Shown here piece after piece: positions 1-12,202 of a stretch of DNA of 64,000 bases. Every line of letters begins with the position of its first letter. The first letter of the stretch is position 1. The position numbers and the translations under genes were made by a program. Source of the DNA: Isoetes taiwanensis (Eukaryota > Streptophyta > Lycopodiopsida > Isoetales > Isoetaceae); contig JAJEKV010000173.1 of the NCBI GenBank assembly GCA_021234155.1, positions 450,843 to 514,842 on the forward strand, read 5' to 3'. A model generated the notes under the pieces. It was not told the origin of the DNA. It ran no database searches and saw nothing but the letters and a program-made list of their open reading frames with translations.

Positions 1-1
1 A

Positions 2-286
2 TTATGTATCTGTACAGAAAAATGCAATGCTTGGAGATGCATTAACAAGAGCAGCACTCTCTTTAACTGAGCCAAATGTGTCGCATGATCGCGTTGCTTG
101 TAGGGCTATATCTGGAGGAGTTGTTGCGACAGCAGCTGAATTTCTACGCATCCACCTTGTATGAGTACTAATTTGTTCTATCCAGAGTATTCCACGAGGA
201 CATGCTAAATCTGGCATTTGCGCAAAAGATTCTGGTGAAACCTGCACTATTTGATGCTCTACTTCGACTTTAAGTATTATCTTCAA
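2..286 (-). CDS. Unrecognised partial ORF at window edge
   Basis: An open frame of at least 94 codons enters from the left edge of the window and runs on the minus strand. It contains the stretch PESFAQMPDLACPRG followed by a Ser/Ala-rich tail. I recognise no family. A possible splice acceptor (GTGCAG) lies near its 5' end and a possible donor (CAAG/GTGGAT) lies inside, so it may be one or two exons of a gene lying mostly outside the window. A chance ORF is equally possible. Confidence 0.2.
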   Translation of the reverse strand: MKIILKVEVEHQIVQVSPESFAQMPDLACPRGILWIEQISTHTRWMRRNSAAVATTPPDIALQATRSCDTFGSVKESAALVNASPSIAFFCTDT

Positions 287-1316
287 AATACAATAGCATT
301 AAAAAATTACACTTACAAAGCAAACACAGGTTAAAAAATAAGCCAAAAAAACATAGCTCCTCAATGTGTGGATAAGCCTGGAAGCTCGAAATGCATTGTA
401 TAATCGTATTCAATTTTATATTTACAAAACACCACCCACACCATATCCTATAATTTGCTATGCAAAGTAATTAAACGTGCTTTTAACTAGTTTTTTTTTT
501 TTTTGGTGTAAATGCTTTGATGCCCAATGTAAAATTAAGCATAAAAGTTTGGATTAGGTTGTCTAACAAATCATTGTACAAGCTTTCGAATATGCCCTTT
601 CTACTTTTTGTGTGTCTCTAATATGTAGTGCAAATTTAGATGCAATTGTTACGTAACGTGTAAAAGCCTTAAGCTTTTCATATATACGACATTCACCTAG
701 ATGATGAATGAAATCGCCTAGATGAAGAAATAAATATAAGTGTTATGAATGGTCAAAAAACTTATTAACATCATTTGATATATACGTCCTAGATACTTCT
801 ATACAAGTCGACAGATGACCATCAAATCTTCAAGGATCTTAAGGTATTCACAAGACTAGGAACTACACGTATGTCAAATAAATATAGAGATAGCATCAAA
901 CTCTGTAATCCAAGGGCAATTTACACATGCTAGTTTATATTAAAATTTTCAACACCTCTTGTAGTGAGTAAATGCCAAAATTTATCAAAGGATATTCTAG
1001 TGTTTGATATGCAGCTTGAGGATCATACTATCTTGAAGGACCAAGATAAGTTTCAAAGGAGCATAAGTAGAGAAAAATATTGAACTTCATAAAGAAAAAT
1101 ATTAGCAGTATGAATAAAAAGATATGTTGCCATGCAAAGGCTATGGGTTTAAGGTTTTTTGGGTTATGGGATTAGGGTCTTTGGCGATGGGGGCCTATGG
1201 GTTTAGACTTCTCTCTTCAAAGCCACACGACGAATAGCAAAGTGAAGAGAGAGATGCATGACCCAGGTGGAAGCATGTGGGAATCTAATATCATATTTTT
1301 GAGGAATGGCCCATTA
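287..1316. other. AT-rich intergenic stretch
   Basis: No coding frame, RNA gene or repeat stands out. The stretch has A/T homopolymers and many stops in all frames. It ends at the target-site duplication of the MULE at 1326. Confidence 0.5.
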
Positions 1317-1442
1317 TTTCTTTTAGGGAAATTTTACTAAAATAACCTTACTTATTGACTTAATTCCCAAAAAGCCCTTTGTATTTTTTAAATTCCCAAA
1401 ATGCCCTTAATTCTTAAGTAGTTTCCCAAATAGCACTTTGTA

Positions 1443-1560
1443 TGGGGGAACAGAAGTTGGGGACCCCATTCTGCCACAGCGGGAGGGGCCCCGCGACCGG
1501 CGATAGCCGGGAGCGGGTCTCCCGCTGTGACAGAATGGGGGACCAACTTCTGTTCCCCCA
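1443..1560. repeat. Near-perfect palindrome inside the MULE
   Basis: The left arm (1443-1485) starts TGGGGGAACAGAAGTTGG, and the right arm (1518-1560) is its reverse complement with about three differences. The G/C-rich loop is about 30 nt. It lies directly inside the left TIR and would form a long hairpin in single-stranded DNA or RNA. Confidence 0.85.
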
Positions 1561-2291
1561 CAAAATAGAAGTTGGGGAGTCGGATTTGTGTTTAAATTTA
1601 GAGATTGTAGCAGACAAAACGAGCTCCAGAACAAAAAATTTTGAGATTTGGGTCAGCTTGCAGCAGAGAAAAAGGCGCCCTGTTCTCGCTTCCAGAGCTC
1701 CATTGCCATATCCAGAAGCTTCAAAACCTGCCGTTTTCAAAGAAACCTTCCCTATTCTTGTGCCCAAATAGACTTTTGTTTCCATACAATGAGGAGCCGG
1801 ATCAAAGAAACAGAGATTTTGCTATGGCGGTTTCTTTCTAAAATTTTGAAGACAAAAACGTAAGAAACAGGGGTTTTGTGGCATGATTTTTGCCCTCTTC
1901 TTGGCTCTTTGTCGCCATATCCAGAATCTAAGTCTTCTTCCCGGCTCCGTCTACAGCTCAGGCAGAATATCTGCCCCACATCCAGAAGCTCTGCGCGCTT
2001 ACGGGTTTTCTTCCAGGTTTTGGCGTTCATGCCGACCGGTTGTTTTGGGTTTTTTTTACCGGATGAGCGGAAAGCTTATCCCAACTTCCATTCCGTGATG
2101 GATAGGAGGGACACGTGGCGCAAGGAGAACGATTCCGACGACCCAACTTTTATTTTGTATTTTAAAAATCACCAAAAAGCACATATTTACAATAGAGGAT
2201 CATTTTCTAAGAGGAAGTGTTTCTTGCAGATGACAATAATTTGGAAAATAAATTTCAAAAATCATTATGACAAAAATATGGAACAGAAATG

Positions 2292-2609
2292 TCAAATAGA
2301 ATTTTTGCAACTGCCTTCGTTATGCCTGACATTACCATAACGTGTGCACTTGTACACACGCTTTTCTCTATCCATGTCTTCCCGTTTGCTTTTAGGACTG
2401 CTAGGAGGATGACATGTTGCAGGAGGTAGCAATTCATTATTTTCAAGGAGTTCAAGATTCGGAGGATAGATACGGACAGCATATAAATAGCAAAATGAGC
2501 TCCACAAGTAACCTGGATGGGTATAAAGCAGTTTCTCTACAAGATGCCCACAAAGCTTCTCCTTCAATACGATTTTTATAAAAGCATTAAGTTCATTGCC
2601 TTCGATCAT
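2292..2609 (-). pseudogene. MULE transposase C-terminal remnant
   Basis: An open frame of 105 codons resembles the tail of plant MULE transposases. It has a Pro/Lys-rich linker (PPATCHPPSSPKSKRED) followed by a degenerate CCHC zinc knuckle (CTRYGNVRHNEGSC). The second knuckle cysteine is replaced by Tyr. The same linker and knuckle layout, intact, closes the 568-residue transposase at 45560-47266. Nothing upstream in the element restores the catalytic core, so this is a relic. Confidence 0.6.
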
Positions 2610-3044
2610 TTCTAGTACTAGAATGATAGGCTTATCTCTAGCTTTTGGTGATTTTTAAATTACAAGAGGCTATTTAGGAAAATACTTAAGAATTAAGGGC
2701 ATTTTGGGAATTTCACAAATACAAAGGGCTTTCTGGGAATTTAGTCAACAATTAGGGTTATTTTGGTAAATTTCCCTTTCTTTTATTCAGTCAATACCAG
2801 TTTAGTTTAAGAATTTCTCAACCCCTCTAGTCCCAAGCCTGCCCTATTACTAGTTCTCATTAAATTTTGCATGGAGAGCTTTACTTGTGATTACCAACCT
2901 CCACTCTTGCAATACACGTGATTATTATTAGTTTATGAATCCAACATTAAGCTTTTTAATTTATCCTATGCTAACTTCATCCCAAATGGGCTTCCTTTTT
3001 TGGGTTGCCCGAAGGGGTAAACCCTTGTTTGATAGGAGTCTAAT

Positions 3045-3600
3045 AATATTTCCTTGATTCGTAGGTCAAGGGCAGGTCATTTAATGTACACAATGTTTTT
3101 CAACCATTGATTTTAATTTTTTTGGCTTGATGATTCTTAGATTTTTACCTCGTGACTTTAAACTAATGTGTCCTCTGATTGCAGACAATTGGAGGGCTAT
3201 GAGTATTCCCTTGATTCACAGGTCAAGGACAAGTCATTTAATGTACACAATGCTTTTCAGCCATTGATTTTGATTTTTTTGGTTTCATGTATTCTTAGCT
3301 TCTCACCATTTGTGACCATTGAATTGGCCTATTCTCTGATTGCAGATGGGCGGTAGTAGGCGCGCATCAGAATGCCAACAAACAAGCTTTGGGCAGCTAA
3401 AAATATTCCCTGGATTAGCATGCGAAGGGCAAGTCAATTAATGTACCATTGTCCTCCCCTTCCCTCCCCTTTTTTTTTTTTTTTGCCTTCATGTATTAGT
3501 GTGACAATTGGACTGACCTGTTGTCTGGTCACAAATAGACAATAGCAGGTGAGCGTGGAAATCGCTACTGAGCAAGCTTTGCCGAGGTTGATCTGTTGTT
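3045..3600. repeat. Diverged tandem repeat, about three units
   Basis: Units of roughly 160-200 bp begin near 3055, 3213 and 3410. Each carries a variant of TTCCTTGATTCRYAGGTCAAGG, then AAGTCATTTAATGTAC, then a T-rich run and a CTGATTGCAG-like end. The third unit is strongly diverged. No coding function is visible. Confidence 0.6.
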
Positions 3601-3699
3601 CGATCTTTGACAGGCATTAGGAGGTTAGTTTTATGTCTTCTTCTTTGGCTATCGCAAATAGAGCTCTTATAGCCTTGAGATGCAAAAAATGAAGACATG

Positions 3700-5850
3700 A
3701 TAGTGTAATAAAAATTGAAATATTTTGTTTTGATTTGTTATGGAAGATGATGTTTTTTTGGTTTGAAAAATAAATAAAAATTCAAAAAACATTAGCAAGT
3801 TCACGAATAACATATAAACCATCAAATATAGCACAAATCCCATAACATACCAAAACAAAAAGTTTCAATTTTTTTTTCCTATACAAAACGTGGCCACGAT
3901 AACATCATCTCTTCAATATCTTCATAAAATCTTACTGCACGACAATGATACATGACAAAAGGCATGACTAGAATGATCAGCTGGACATGGAGTATGATTT
4001 GCTTTGTGCAAATTATGTTTTAATCAGGTGTGAAACCTTACCAAATCCGCTCGGACTTGCGCTTTTGACCCAGAAAACTTAATCAAATATGAGCATACAT
4101 CATCAGAAAGATCCTAGAGAGAGCTTTCCAATGCAATAAATAACACACAAAACCGAGTTTGTATTCAAATGTTATAATAAAAAGCATATTACCATCAATT
4201 TTGCACTTTGCAAAAAGGTATCTGGATTGAAAAGTACAAAAAACAGGTACCTATCTTGATAGCTTTGGGCCAATCATATGCCAATGAAAAGCTATCTACA
4301 TAAGCTTCCCAAGGAGCCTAATATCATCTGAATCTTACCTCTGTAGCTCAAGTTATGAGCGCGGAAGCAATTTTGACGTTTTGTCTCTAGCGCTTCTCTT
4401 CTTTATCTATTTTTAGTGACTTCGTTATTACATGCAATAGTTTGGTAAAAAAGAACCTCTCATAAAAATCTTATTTTTTATTAAAACCAAAAATTTGTAA
4501 GAAACATTTGCAAACGTAATGACATCAATTATATTGTCATTCCTAAAAAAATCCTTCAATAATTTAGCTTGTCCTGTCTTTTACGTAAGACCATGCACAT
4601 TTCGGAAGCACAGTTCCAAAAATTCCAATAAAATAAAGTTAAAAATTTACCATCCATCCATCCATCCATCCATCCATCTTTCGTCACATACTCTTTTTTA
4701 TGGTTAACCTTATACACGTGGAGGATTAGGAGTGTGATTTTCTAACAACAGTAACTAGAGAATGCAAATCACTCATAATGAAGTGGCGCTTGGCATTGTT
4801 GGTGACAGAATGCCTTGAGATGTGTAACACAATGATTCCTACACATGCATGAAACATATTTTTTTGAATAGGTAGCTAGGATAATTTTAAAAGCTAATAA
4901 CATAATTTGAAAACATGGCGAGATGCAAATGGACCACGTGTTTTAAAAGGCAAAGTTTGATGCGTCACCAGCTTTATTTTTTAATTTTTTATTTTGAAAT
5001 AGTTTGAGTTTACTATCATTTAATCCTGGCCGTTTAGAATGACATTGCGCGTAGCCGTTAGATAACTCTGGAATGGAAAGATATTTTGAACGTTTGGCCC
5101 TGTTTCCGGTTCTAGCTTCTCAGGAAAATGCGTAACGATTAAATCCTGGTAAGTCTGCACTTTAAACTCTGTTTCTGGCTTCTTCAGCTCCCCGGAAGCA
5201 GCGCGAAATTTATAGTTGTTCTTTTAGTTTATAGTAAGTATGATTGGCTTGCAAATCAAGCTTTTAGACACTTGGCTAGGATGATATTAATCCTGGAATC
5301 TGTTGATGGAAGTATAACTTGGTTTTGTAAGACTAGATGTCTATATCAATTTGAGTATTGCATACTCTGCATTAATGATCAGGCAGCTATCAAACCTCTA
5401 TTTTCATATGATTAGTGAAGTCTGTCAGGAAGAAGACCTGTCTATAAATTTAGATTGATCCAGAATAAGGCATTATCATTTTTACCTTGTCCAAAAATGA
5501 CGCATTTCAAATGAAATGTCATGTTCTCTGCTATGCGCCATCTTTAGCCAGATTTATAAATTATGTGCAATAGGCTTGCTTAAGTTTCTGCACTTCGTAG
5601 ATGTTTCTTGGGGATATTGTTCCTTGAGAACAGACCATTCCAGAAAGAGGAACCACATAATATGAATATTGTCTATGTGACTAACATGGATATGTAAAAG
5701 TGTGCCTCTCAAGATTTAATGTCCAGATATTCTGTGGAATTTTGTAATGAACTCGCGTTTATTTTTACAGAACAGATTTTGCCCATGAAGATTATTCATA
5801 TGCACAAGGATTTGCTTTAGATTCAAGTTAAGTTATCAAGAAGATTTGAA
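3700..5850. other. Non-coding, AT-rich upstream region of TCHQD
   Basis: No gene is visible. There is a short (CATC)n microsatellite near 4650-4678. The last few hundred bases before 5854 probably hold the TCHQD promoter and 5' leader, but I see no element I can name with confidence. Confidence 0.45.
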
Positions 5851-5853
5851 ACC

Positions 5854-6694
5854 ATGCAGTTTTATCATCATCCTTTATCTCTTCAAAGCCAGAAAGCACG
5901 TCTTGCCTTGGAGGAAAAGGGACTAGACTATTGTCCCAGGAGTATAAATCCCTTGAAGGGCCGAAATTTAGATGCAGAGTTTTTCCGTGATAACCCGGCT
6001 GGTGATATCCCTGTTCTTGTGAATGGCAATAACATCTTCAGAGGTAGCCTTTCCATCATCAAGTAAGTCATATTCCCAAGCTTTCTTCAAGGAGTTTTAA
6101 TGTTATATTATCTTATTTTTTCAATTATCTTTTGCAGGTTTGTAGATAGTTTTAGTCCATCTTTAGGTGGGGATAATGTGGATAAAGAGGTGGTCAATCG
6201 GTGGATGCTTAAAATTGATTCTTGGCAGCCAAAGCTTTTTACCTTGAGCAACCTTTCAGAAAAATATATTAGGCACTTCAGTAAGTTTAAGAGACAAGTT
6301 GTGATTGCAAGGATGGCTGAGAACCCTGACCTTGCCAACGAATATCATACGAAATTGCATGAAATGCACTCGTTTGAGGATATCTTGAAAGATAGGGATG
6401 CTGTAGCTGCAAATAAAGAGCAACTTATTAGTCTGCTTGATGATGCTGAGAAGGAACTCTCTTTTAGTGATTACTTGGCTGGAAATGCATTTTCTATGGC
6501 AGATGCCATGTTCATCCCCATCCTTGCACGCATTGAATTATTAAAACTGGCAAAAGAGATGGTGCACCCAGGTGAAAGAACTTCCCAGCTTCAAGGCTTG
6601 TGTAGGTCAATATATGTCAAGATTTGGAAAACTGAGGGCACTGCTCCCTTCTGTTGTCAATATTGGCACACGAAGTCTGCTTAGGAGGTATTGA
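5854..6694 (+). CDS. TCHQD: TCHQD-class glutathione S-transferase, one frameshift
   Basis: Exon 1 is 5854-6062 and exon 2 starts at 6138 after a 75-bp GT-AG intron (AA/GTAAGT, TTTTGCAG/G). The frame joins cleanly. The N-terminal thioredoxin-fold half starts MQFYHHPLSLQSQKARLALE and keeps the NPAGDIPVLVNG segment before the cis-Pro region. The helical C-terminal domain includes FSDYLAGNAFSMADAMF, the N-capping motif typical of GSTs. This matches the plant tetrachlorohydroquinone dehalogenase-like class, a soluble glutathione-dependent enzyme of unclear natural substrate. At about 6568-6578 the reading frame shifts by one. The annotated frame stops at 6684, but the neighbouring frame continues with conserved-looking residues (ELPSFKACVGQY, then SLLRRY) to a stop at 6692-6694. 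SLLRRY is the expected plant TCHQD tail. The gene is therefore either a very recent pseudogene or intact with a sequencing error. Length with the shift is about 255 residues, near the family's usual 260-270. Confidence 0.88.
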
Positions 6695-7239
6695 TTCCCC
6701 AAGCATCGATGCCTACGATGCAATTTTGAAATTGTAAGGACGTATGTAATTGAGAACGTATGTAATTGATTAAACCTGTTACACAAGGTTAACTCGTTAC
6801 TAAGTCTTTACACAAGAAACCATAGCCTCGTCCACACAGTCGAGCAACTAAGAGATTGGAGATGAGAAGCTGAAAATAGCCTAGTTCTACCATTGCGCCT
6901 CATGGTCTTAAGTAAAAATTGCAAGGTCGACCAGCGCAGCACCCATTCGGTGGAGAAATCTTGTTGTGGAAAGGAGAACAATGAAAGAAGGCACAATCAA
7001 ATGGAAGAAATTCCTTGAAACCTTCAAGAAAGATTGGATCCTAAATGATTTCATGATGGAGCAAATATAATCTTTGGCGAGACTAACCAACAGCATTGCA
7101 GGATGCACCTTAATAATTATATATAAGTATATATTAAGAAAACCTATTATACAACTGCCTTGGAAAATATCCCTCATCTCAAAAAAATACACTAGTTTCG
7201 ATCGGAGTTTAAACCCCTACTGCTTATGTATGGATACTC
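6695..7239. other. 3' flank of TCHQD, nothing recognised
   Basis: Probable 3' UTR and intergenic DNA, with no supported coding frame. It ends at the 3' terminus of the minus-strand LINE. Confidence 0.4.
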
Positions 7240-7244
7240 CTCAT

Positions 7245-9320
7245 AAAGAATAGAATAGAATAGAATTGTTTTTATCGTCCATGGAGACCTCCCAAACACT
7301 CACAAGCACCAATTAGAACTATTTCTCTAGGGCAACATGACTATGTCATGTGGATGGGGAGAAAAATAAGGTGCTTTGCATTGTGGGCTGCCACCAAGGG
7401 CATGTTTTCTTCTAAATTCTACCTGTATCAAGTGCATCCTTGGGAGAAAGAATGCAACATGCTTTCTTCTAATTCTACCTTGCCAATTTCATTTTTGAAA
7501 AACCCAAGGAAAAAGTACATGCGAGCCAAAAAATAAAAAAAATAAAAATAAAAAAAAATCGGGAGTACATATCTTACATGGTACAACTTGTTCGACTTGT
7601 GGGCAATAATTTCAACTCATTCAAATGTTTATTAGCACCTTTTTGGGTTGCCCCTCTTCTTTGATGGCATTTCTTACATCATTTACAAAAATGTCCAATA
7701 GATGTTTATATAGCTCTTTTTGCATGTCTCTCTTATTTCTTGCATCTCGATCAAGAAACTTCTTGTTATAATGCCTAGTTTGGCGAAGACATAGAAATTG
7801 GGAGGGTATGCTTGGTGGCTGCATTCTATCTCGGAGGTTACGATATTTGGGCAATCTAGGATGAAGTGCTTTTTCTCTTCTATCCACCAAAGTTGCATAC
7901 TTTATATGTTCTATTCTCTCGGTCGACATCTTCTCATCTCCCTACTTCTATTGATATGGTATGTGGGGTATGGGATAAAACCTTGGACCATTGGATAATG
8001 ATTTCCATGAAGGATTTGCCCTTTTGGTATGTTGGTTATCACTAGAGTGCTAATTGTAACATTTGATGTCATAGCCTAAGGTTCAATTCCTTGTGGCAAC
8101 ATTGGTGCGTTTCACATGCTTGAGGCCAAACATCTCAAGGAAAGGGAGAAATTGATATGGTCTATGGGTTATGGGATTAAAATTTGGAAAGGTTAGGTTC
8201 CATTGGATAACGATCATGAAGGATCCGTATTTTGATATGTTGGTTTCCTTATATGGGATTAAGCCTTGGAAAGGTTGGGACCCCATTGGATACTGATCAT
8301 GAAAGACCCGCCTTTTTGATATATTGGTTATCACTAGAGTGCTAGTTGTAACATCTATCCTTAGGTGATGTGACGACAGACATACCTTGCATATTGCGTG
8401 TCTTTTTTGAATTGTTATTGTTTTAAAAGGTATGACATTGGCGTCGGATAGGGATTCATGTGACCCTTGTAGTCCTCCATTTTAGATCTCGCTATTTGCC
8501 GTGCTGCATATTAACATTTACCCATTCTTGGATCATGTCTCTCTCCTGAGGCATATTGACCCAATTCCATTGCCCACCTCCTTAGCCATTTCTGAATATC
8601 AGCATGCCTCCACGCTAATGTACACTAGAAGTTGAAATATTGCTTCTCCTTCTAATGGCATCAAACCTGCCACTTTTAGTAACATCTCATATCGTGTCTG
8701 AAGTTTGGCCTTAATTCTATCACGAGGAGTTATTTCTGGCCTTTTATTGCTTCGTTTCCACATATCTTGTGATAGTCCTGACCCCCATCCTTCACATCCA
8801 TATAAAACCGCTGCTTGAACTGAAGTTTTATAAAGCATTTTTTGAGCCAAAGTCTACAATCTCAGCTTTCTTATATTTCTTTTATACTGAGAAAAGAGCC
8901 TTCGGGCCACTTTCTACCTTGTGTTCTGCTGTGCTTTTTCATTGTAATTTTGGTCCACTCATACTCCCGAGTATTTATATTGGGCATTGACTTCTACTTT
9001 TTCTCCTTTATACAAGAAATTGAAATTATTTGCTCTGGTACCAAAGACTATGCTCTTGGTCTTATTAAGATTCATTTTCATCTCCACAGTATCACAAAAA
9101 GAAGCCAACACATATAAGTGTTTCTGCAAGACACTCTCACTATGGGACAATAGGACTATGCTATTAGCATATTATAGCATCAACAATGTATATCCTGCAA
9201 CGGTGGTGTCGTCTCCTCTTTGCTGTAGAACCCATTCCTCTAGCTCATCAATGCATATATCAAAAAGAGTGGGAGAGATTGGACGTCTCTACTTTATTCC
9301 TACAAGAAATTTATCGCGGC
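7245..9320 (-). mobile_element. LINE (non-LTR retrotransposon), decayed, 5'-truncated
   Basis: On the minus strand, about 9300-8600 encodes a broken reverse transcriptase. In order there are an SPTLFDICIDELEEWV segment (RT block preceding the active site), the active-site box read as YANSIVLLSH (expected YADD, so both Asp are lost), LNKTKSIVFGT, and then an AAVLYGCEGWG block. The same RT blocks occur in the LINE at 53823-55540. The 3' end near 7270-7285 reads GGACGATAAAA on the minus strand and is followed by an (ATTCT)n tail. That terminal motif is shared with the two other LINE copies in this window. Several stops and frame changes show the copy is dead. Confidence 0.75.
7965..8352. repeat. 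Diverged tandem repeat inside LINE 3' region
   Basis: Three units of roughly 90-110 bp (near 7968, 8167 and 8258) contain GGGATWAARYCTTGGA, CCATTGGATAMYGAT and CATGAARGA. Two of them end with GGTTATCACTAGAGTGCTA (about 8034 and 8325). They sit between the LINE RT remnant and its 3' end. Confidence 0.6.
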
Positions 9321-9440
9321 GGCCATAAGGCCGCCGCGAACATTTCTCTCCTCCAACTTGCTGCAAAAAAACGTTTTGTGCGAAGTCGAATAGTTTTTCA
9401 AAAGTATCATTTTGTTTTTCCACGTTTGGATTAAAACAAA

Positions 9441-9595
9441 GGGCACATCATTTGCTATGGTGGATTGTGGCCCTTATACTTAAATGTTCAAAATTGATAA
9501 TAATTGGAAAAAAAAAAGGGCACATTTGCTATGGTGCATTGTGGCATCGGACTTAAATGTTTGAAAAATGGTAATAATTGAAAAAAAAGGTACAT
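9441..9595. repeat. Two-copy tandem repeat
   Basis: Two imperfect copies of about 80-90 bp each contain GGGCACAT, TTTGCTATGGTG, ATTGTGGC, ACTTAAATGTT, TAATAATTG and an A-run. No coding role is visible. Confidence 0.6.
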
Positions 9596-9599
9596 TAAA

Positions 9600-10990
9600 A
9601 TCGCTCTTCCCCTTTAGGTGGAATATTGAAATGGTAAGTAACATAGTGGCAGCTTATATGCAATTCAAAAACCATTTCAATATTTGCTAATGACATCTCT
9701 AAATGTGGTTGTCTATCTTTATCAGCAAGAGAACTTGCATTTTGAATCTATCTAAAACTGGCATCTATTGAATTAATGCAAGCAAATGTGTGCTTCTCTT
9801 GAACAAAATTTTAATTGTGCGATGTTGTATCTCCTTTGAGTTTCAAGATATAAAATGGACTTTAGATAAATGAAGACTACCATATATGCAAAAAATCAAC
9901 ATGTAAAATGTAAGGCTAGATTGAAGTATATAATCAGGGGATTGGACAGCCCTTTAGGCACAAAGCTGGAATACTTTAACATACACAAAGTTTCGTTCTT
10001 ACATAATAAATCAATGTGCTATTTGCGCAACAATCCCAAAATCTGCGCCGAGAAGGGAAGTTGTCTTTGTCTGCCCTTTATGCAAGGCCTCTCATATTTA
10101 GGTAAATTCATGGCTAAAGTTCATCAATAATGTCAGCACTTCATACTGCATAATATATTAATCAATATAGTAGTCAGAATCTGAAACATGACTGGCTGGA
10201 TAATTTTTCTAGGTATATAAGGTAATAAGCAATTGGAAACCATTAGCCTTACAACATACCTGGACAACATGTATATAAGCAAGTACTTGCTTGAAAGGGC
10301 CTTCAGGATTGCCTCTTGAATTGGAAAAAGCAAGCGAATTGATGTTCGATTGGCTACATCCAAACGATAAGCAAGGTGAAGGTCCATTTGCCATTTTATC
10401 TCTCTTGAAGCCAGAAATAGGTAAAAAATTAAATGATGTGCACAATACTTATATTTCAAGGACCTCCTACACCTGCGATACCGTTATTAAAAGACAAACA
10501 ATTTGTAAAAATGGAAATTTGATTGAATGACCACATTCATAAGATTTCACAAATTGGCTGCAGTTTACAATAGTGCCTTGATCCCCATCTGGAAAATCAA
10601 CATAACATCTATATAAACAAAACTGTCTAAGGGATTTTCGAAAGGACCTATAGGAATCTCAAAAGAAGGATAAGTGCCCAGAAAAAAGAATAAATACCAT
10701 GCTTTTTTGCACTTGGTGGCAGTAACAATCCTTTAGCAAAAATGTGAAGGCTCCAACCCTGTACAATCAGAACATTTTAGAAAAATAAATGCAAACTAAC
10801 ATTGGAACATGCAGATCTATTTGACAATAATCCGACAGGAATTTGTGCAATGAAGAAGGGGTTTTCATGACCATAAAAAATCCTTACTTAAGCATGCTTG
10901 CAACAACTTAAAAATCTGTTATATTTGCATGCATGTTATATGGGGCCTCAAAATATATGATGAGACGAAAGACTAAGAAATGAAGGGATG
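9600..10990. other. Host flank left of the hAT; possible minus-strand exons
   Basis: No complete gene is visible. On the minus strand, 10749-10699 reads like a short exon with a TGTACAG acceptor and a CATG/GTATTT donor, coding GWSLHIFAKGLLLPPSAKK. Near 10410-10260 another AG...GT-bounded open segment codes LHLAYRLDVANRTS in one frame. I recognise neither. They may be exons of an interrupted gene or chance frames. Confidence 0.25.
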
Positions 10991-11016
10991 CCAGCATGCA
11001 GGGTTGCCCTTAAGGG

Positions 11017-12190
11017 TAAATTTACATAGGCGTAATTTAAAAATGTTGGCGAATCACAACCTTTTTAGGAATATCTATGTTGGCGAATTTTATATGAACA
11101 TAACATCTAGCCATAGAAATGTTGGCTAATCTTGTTGACCAACCATATTTAACAAGAAAAATTCATTTTTTACCCTTTCCTTTTTTTGTTTAATCGGTTA
11201 TTGATCTCATTAAGCTTAGCTAGAGAAAGAAATCCTTTAGAATCAAATTTAAGAAAGTGTGCCTATTTAGGCGTTGTATTTGTATTACGTTTCTATCATT
11301 GCTCAAGAAGTGTACTCTTTTCAGTGAGGATCTCGCATTGTCGATAGCACCTCACATTGTTAGTTCATAATCGTCATGCATGTGACTAGGAATTTTCCAG
11401 GAAATTTTTACAAGACATCTTAACTTTCACATCTTTACAAGCCAATTTACTCACTTATCCTTGTCTTATTCGCATGTTTCGTTGCATATACTCTCATCGT
11501 GCATGAAAGCATATTTGATATTCAAGCTATTTTTTGCCTTGGAACATTTTATATTCTAGCAGAAGCATCTAGCACGCTGGTAAAAGAGAGTTTTAAGTTG
11601 TATCACTAATTGTAGGTAATGCATTACTAATTTATACGTAATTGTTTAAGTTATGAAATCTTTGATATGATGTTGTTGTTGTGAAGGTCATGTGAACAAA
11701 TGGTTCTAAATATTGGGATCCCATCCATATCTAAGCGGACATGTGCACGGCACGAACTAGTGGTGTTTACAAGCCCAAGGTAGAATATAACATACTTGTA
11801 GAAGGAAAGAAGCAAAATCTAAATAAACAAAAACACTTAGCATCTGGTTTCTGAATTGGCTTATTAGAACCTTGGCAGCATCGAACCTTGGCTTATTCGA
11901 ACGTTGGCAGCATCGAACCATGCCGAAATATTTGTTAAAGTCTGGTTTATTCGAAAGCACTATTCCAAAATTATTGATCGATTCACTGTTCATGGCAAGA
12001 CCCTATGTTTTCCGGATCAATCTGCCTGCTGCATGCCGATCTTATGAAGCCCAGCCTATGTCTACACAATAACAAAACCCGACTACAATAAAGCCGATCG
12101 CATCTCGTTTCATGTTTGAAAATCTCGATACTTTATAAGTTAGAGGTCGCATGCCAATTCCTCATCTTCGAGCCAAAGTTTGCAAGATCG
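11017..12190. other. hAT left end, non-coding
   Basis: Contains the GTTGGCGAAT subterminal repeats near 11045-11130. Otherwise I see no coding frame that resembles a protein. Confidence 0.5.
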
Positions 12191-12202
12191 CTAACTAACA
12201 CG

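Larger units (their letters stand above)
1326..2776. mobile_element. Decayed, non-autonomous MULE (Mutator-like) element
   Basis: The two ends form long inverted repeats of about 116 bp (1326-1442 and 2661-2776), both starting GGGAAATTT and sharing the block ATTCCCAAAATGCCCTTAA. The element is flanked by a perfect 9-bp direct duplication TTTCTTTTA (1317-1325 and 2777-2785). Long TIRs with a 9-bp duplication are the hallmark of Mutator superfamily elements. Inside are a large palindrome near the left end and, on the minus strand, a degenerate remnant of a MULE transposase C-terminus. It cannot encode a full transposase, so any movement would have needed another element. The TIR layout resembles that of the autonomous MULE at 44866-48094, but the sequences differ clearly. 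Confidence 0.9.

Noticed and set aside
1442-2340. Plus-strand open frames inside the decayed MULE (1442-1771, 1876-2340)
   Set aside because: They overlap the palindrome and TIR, match no family, and the recognisable coding remnant is on the minus strand.
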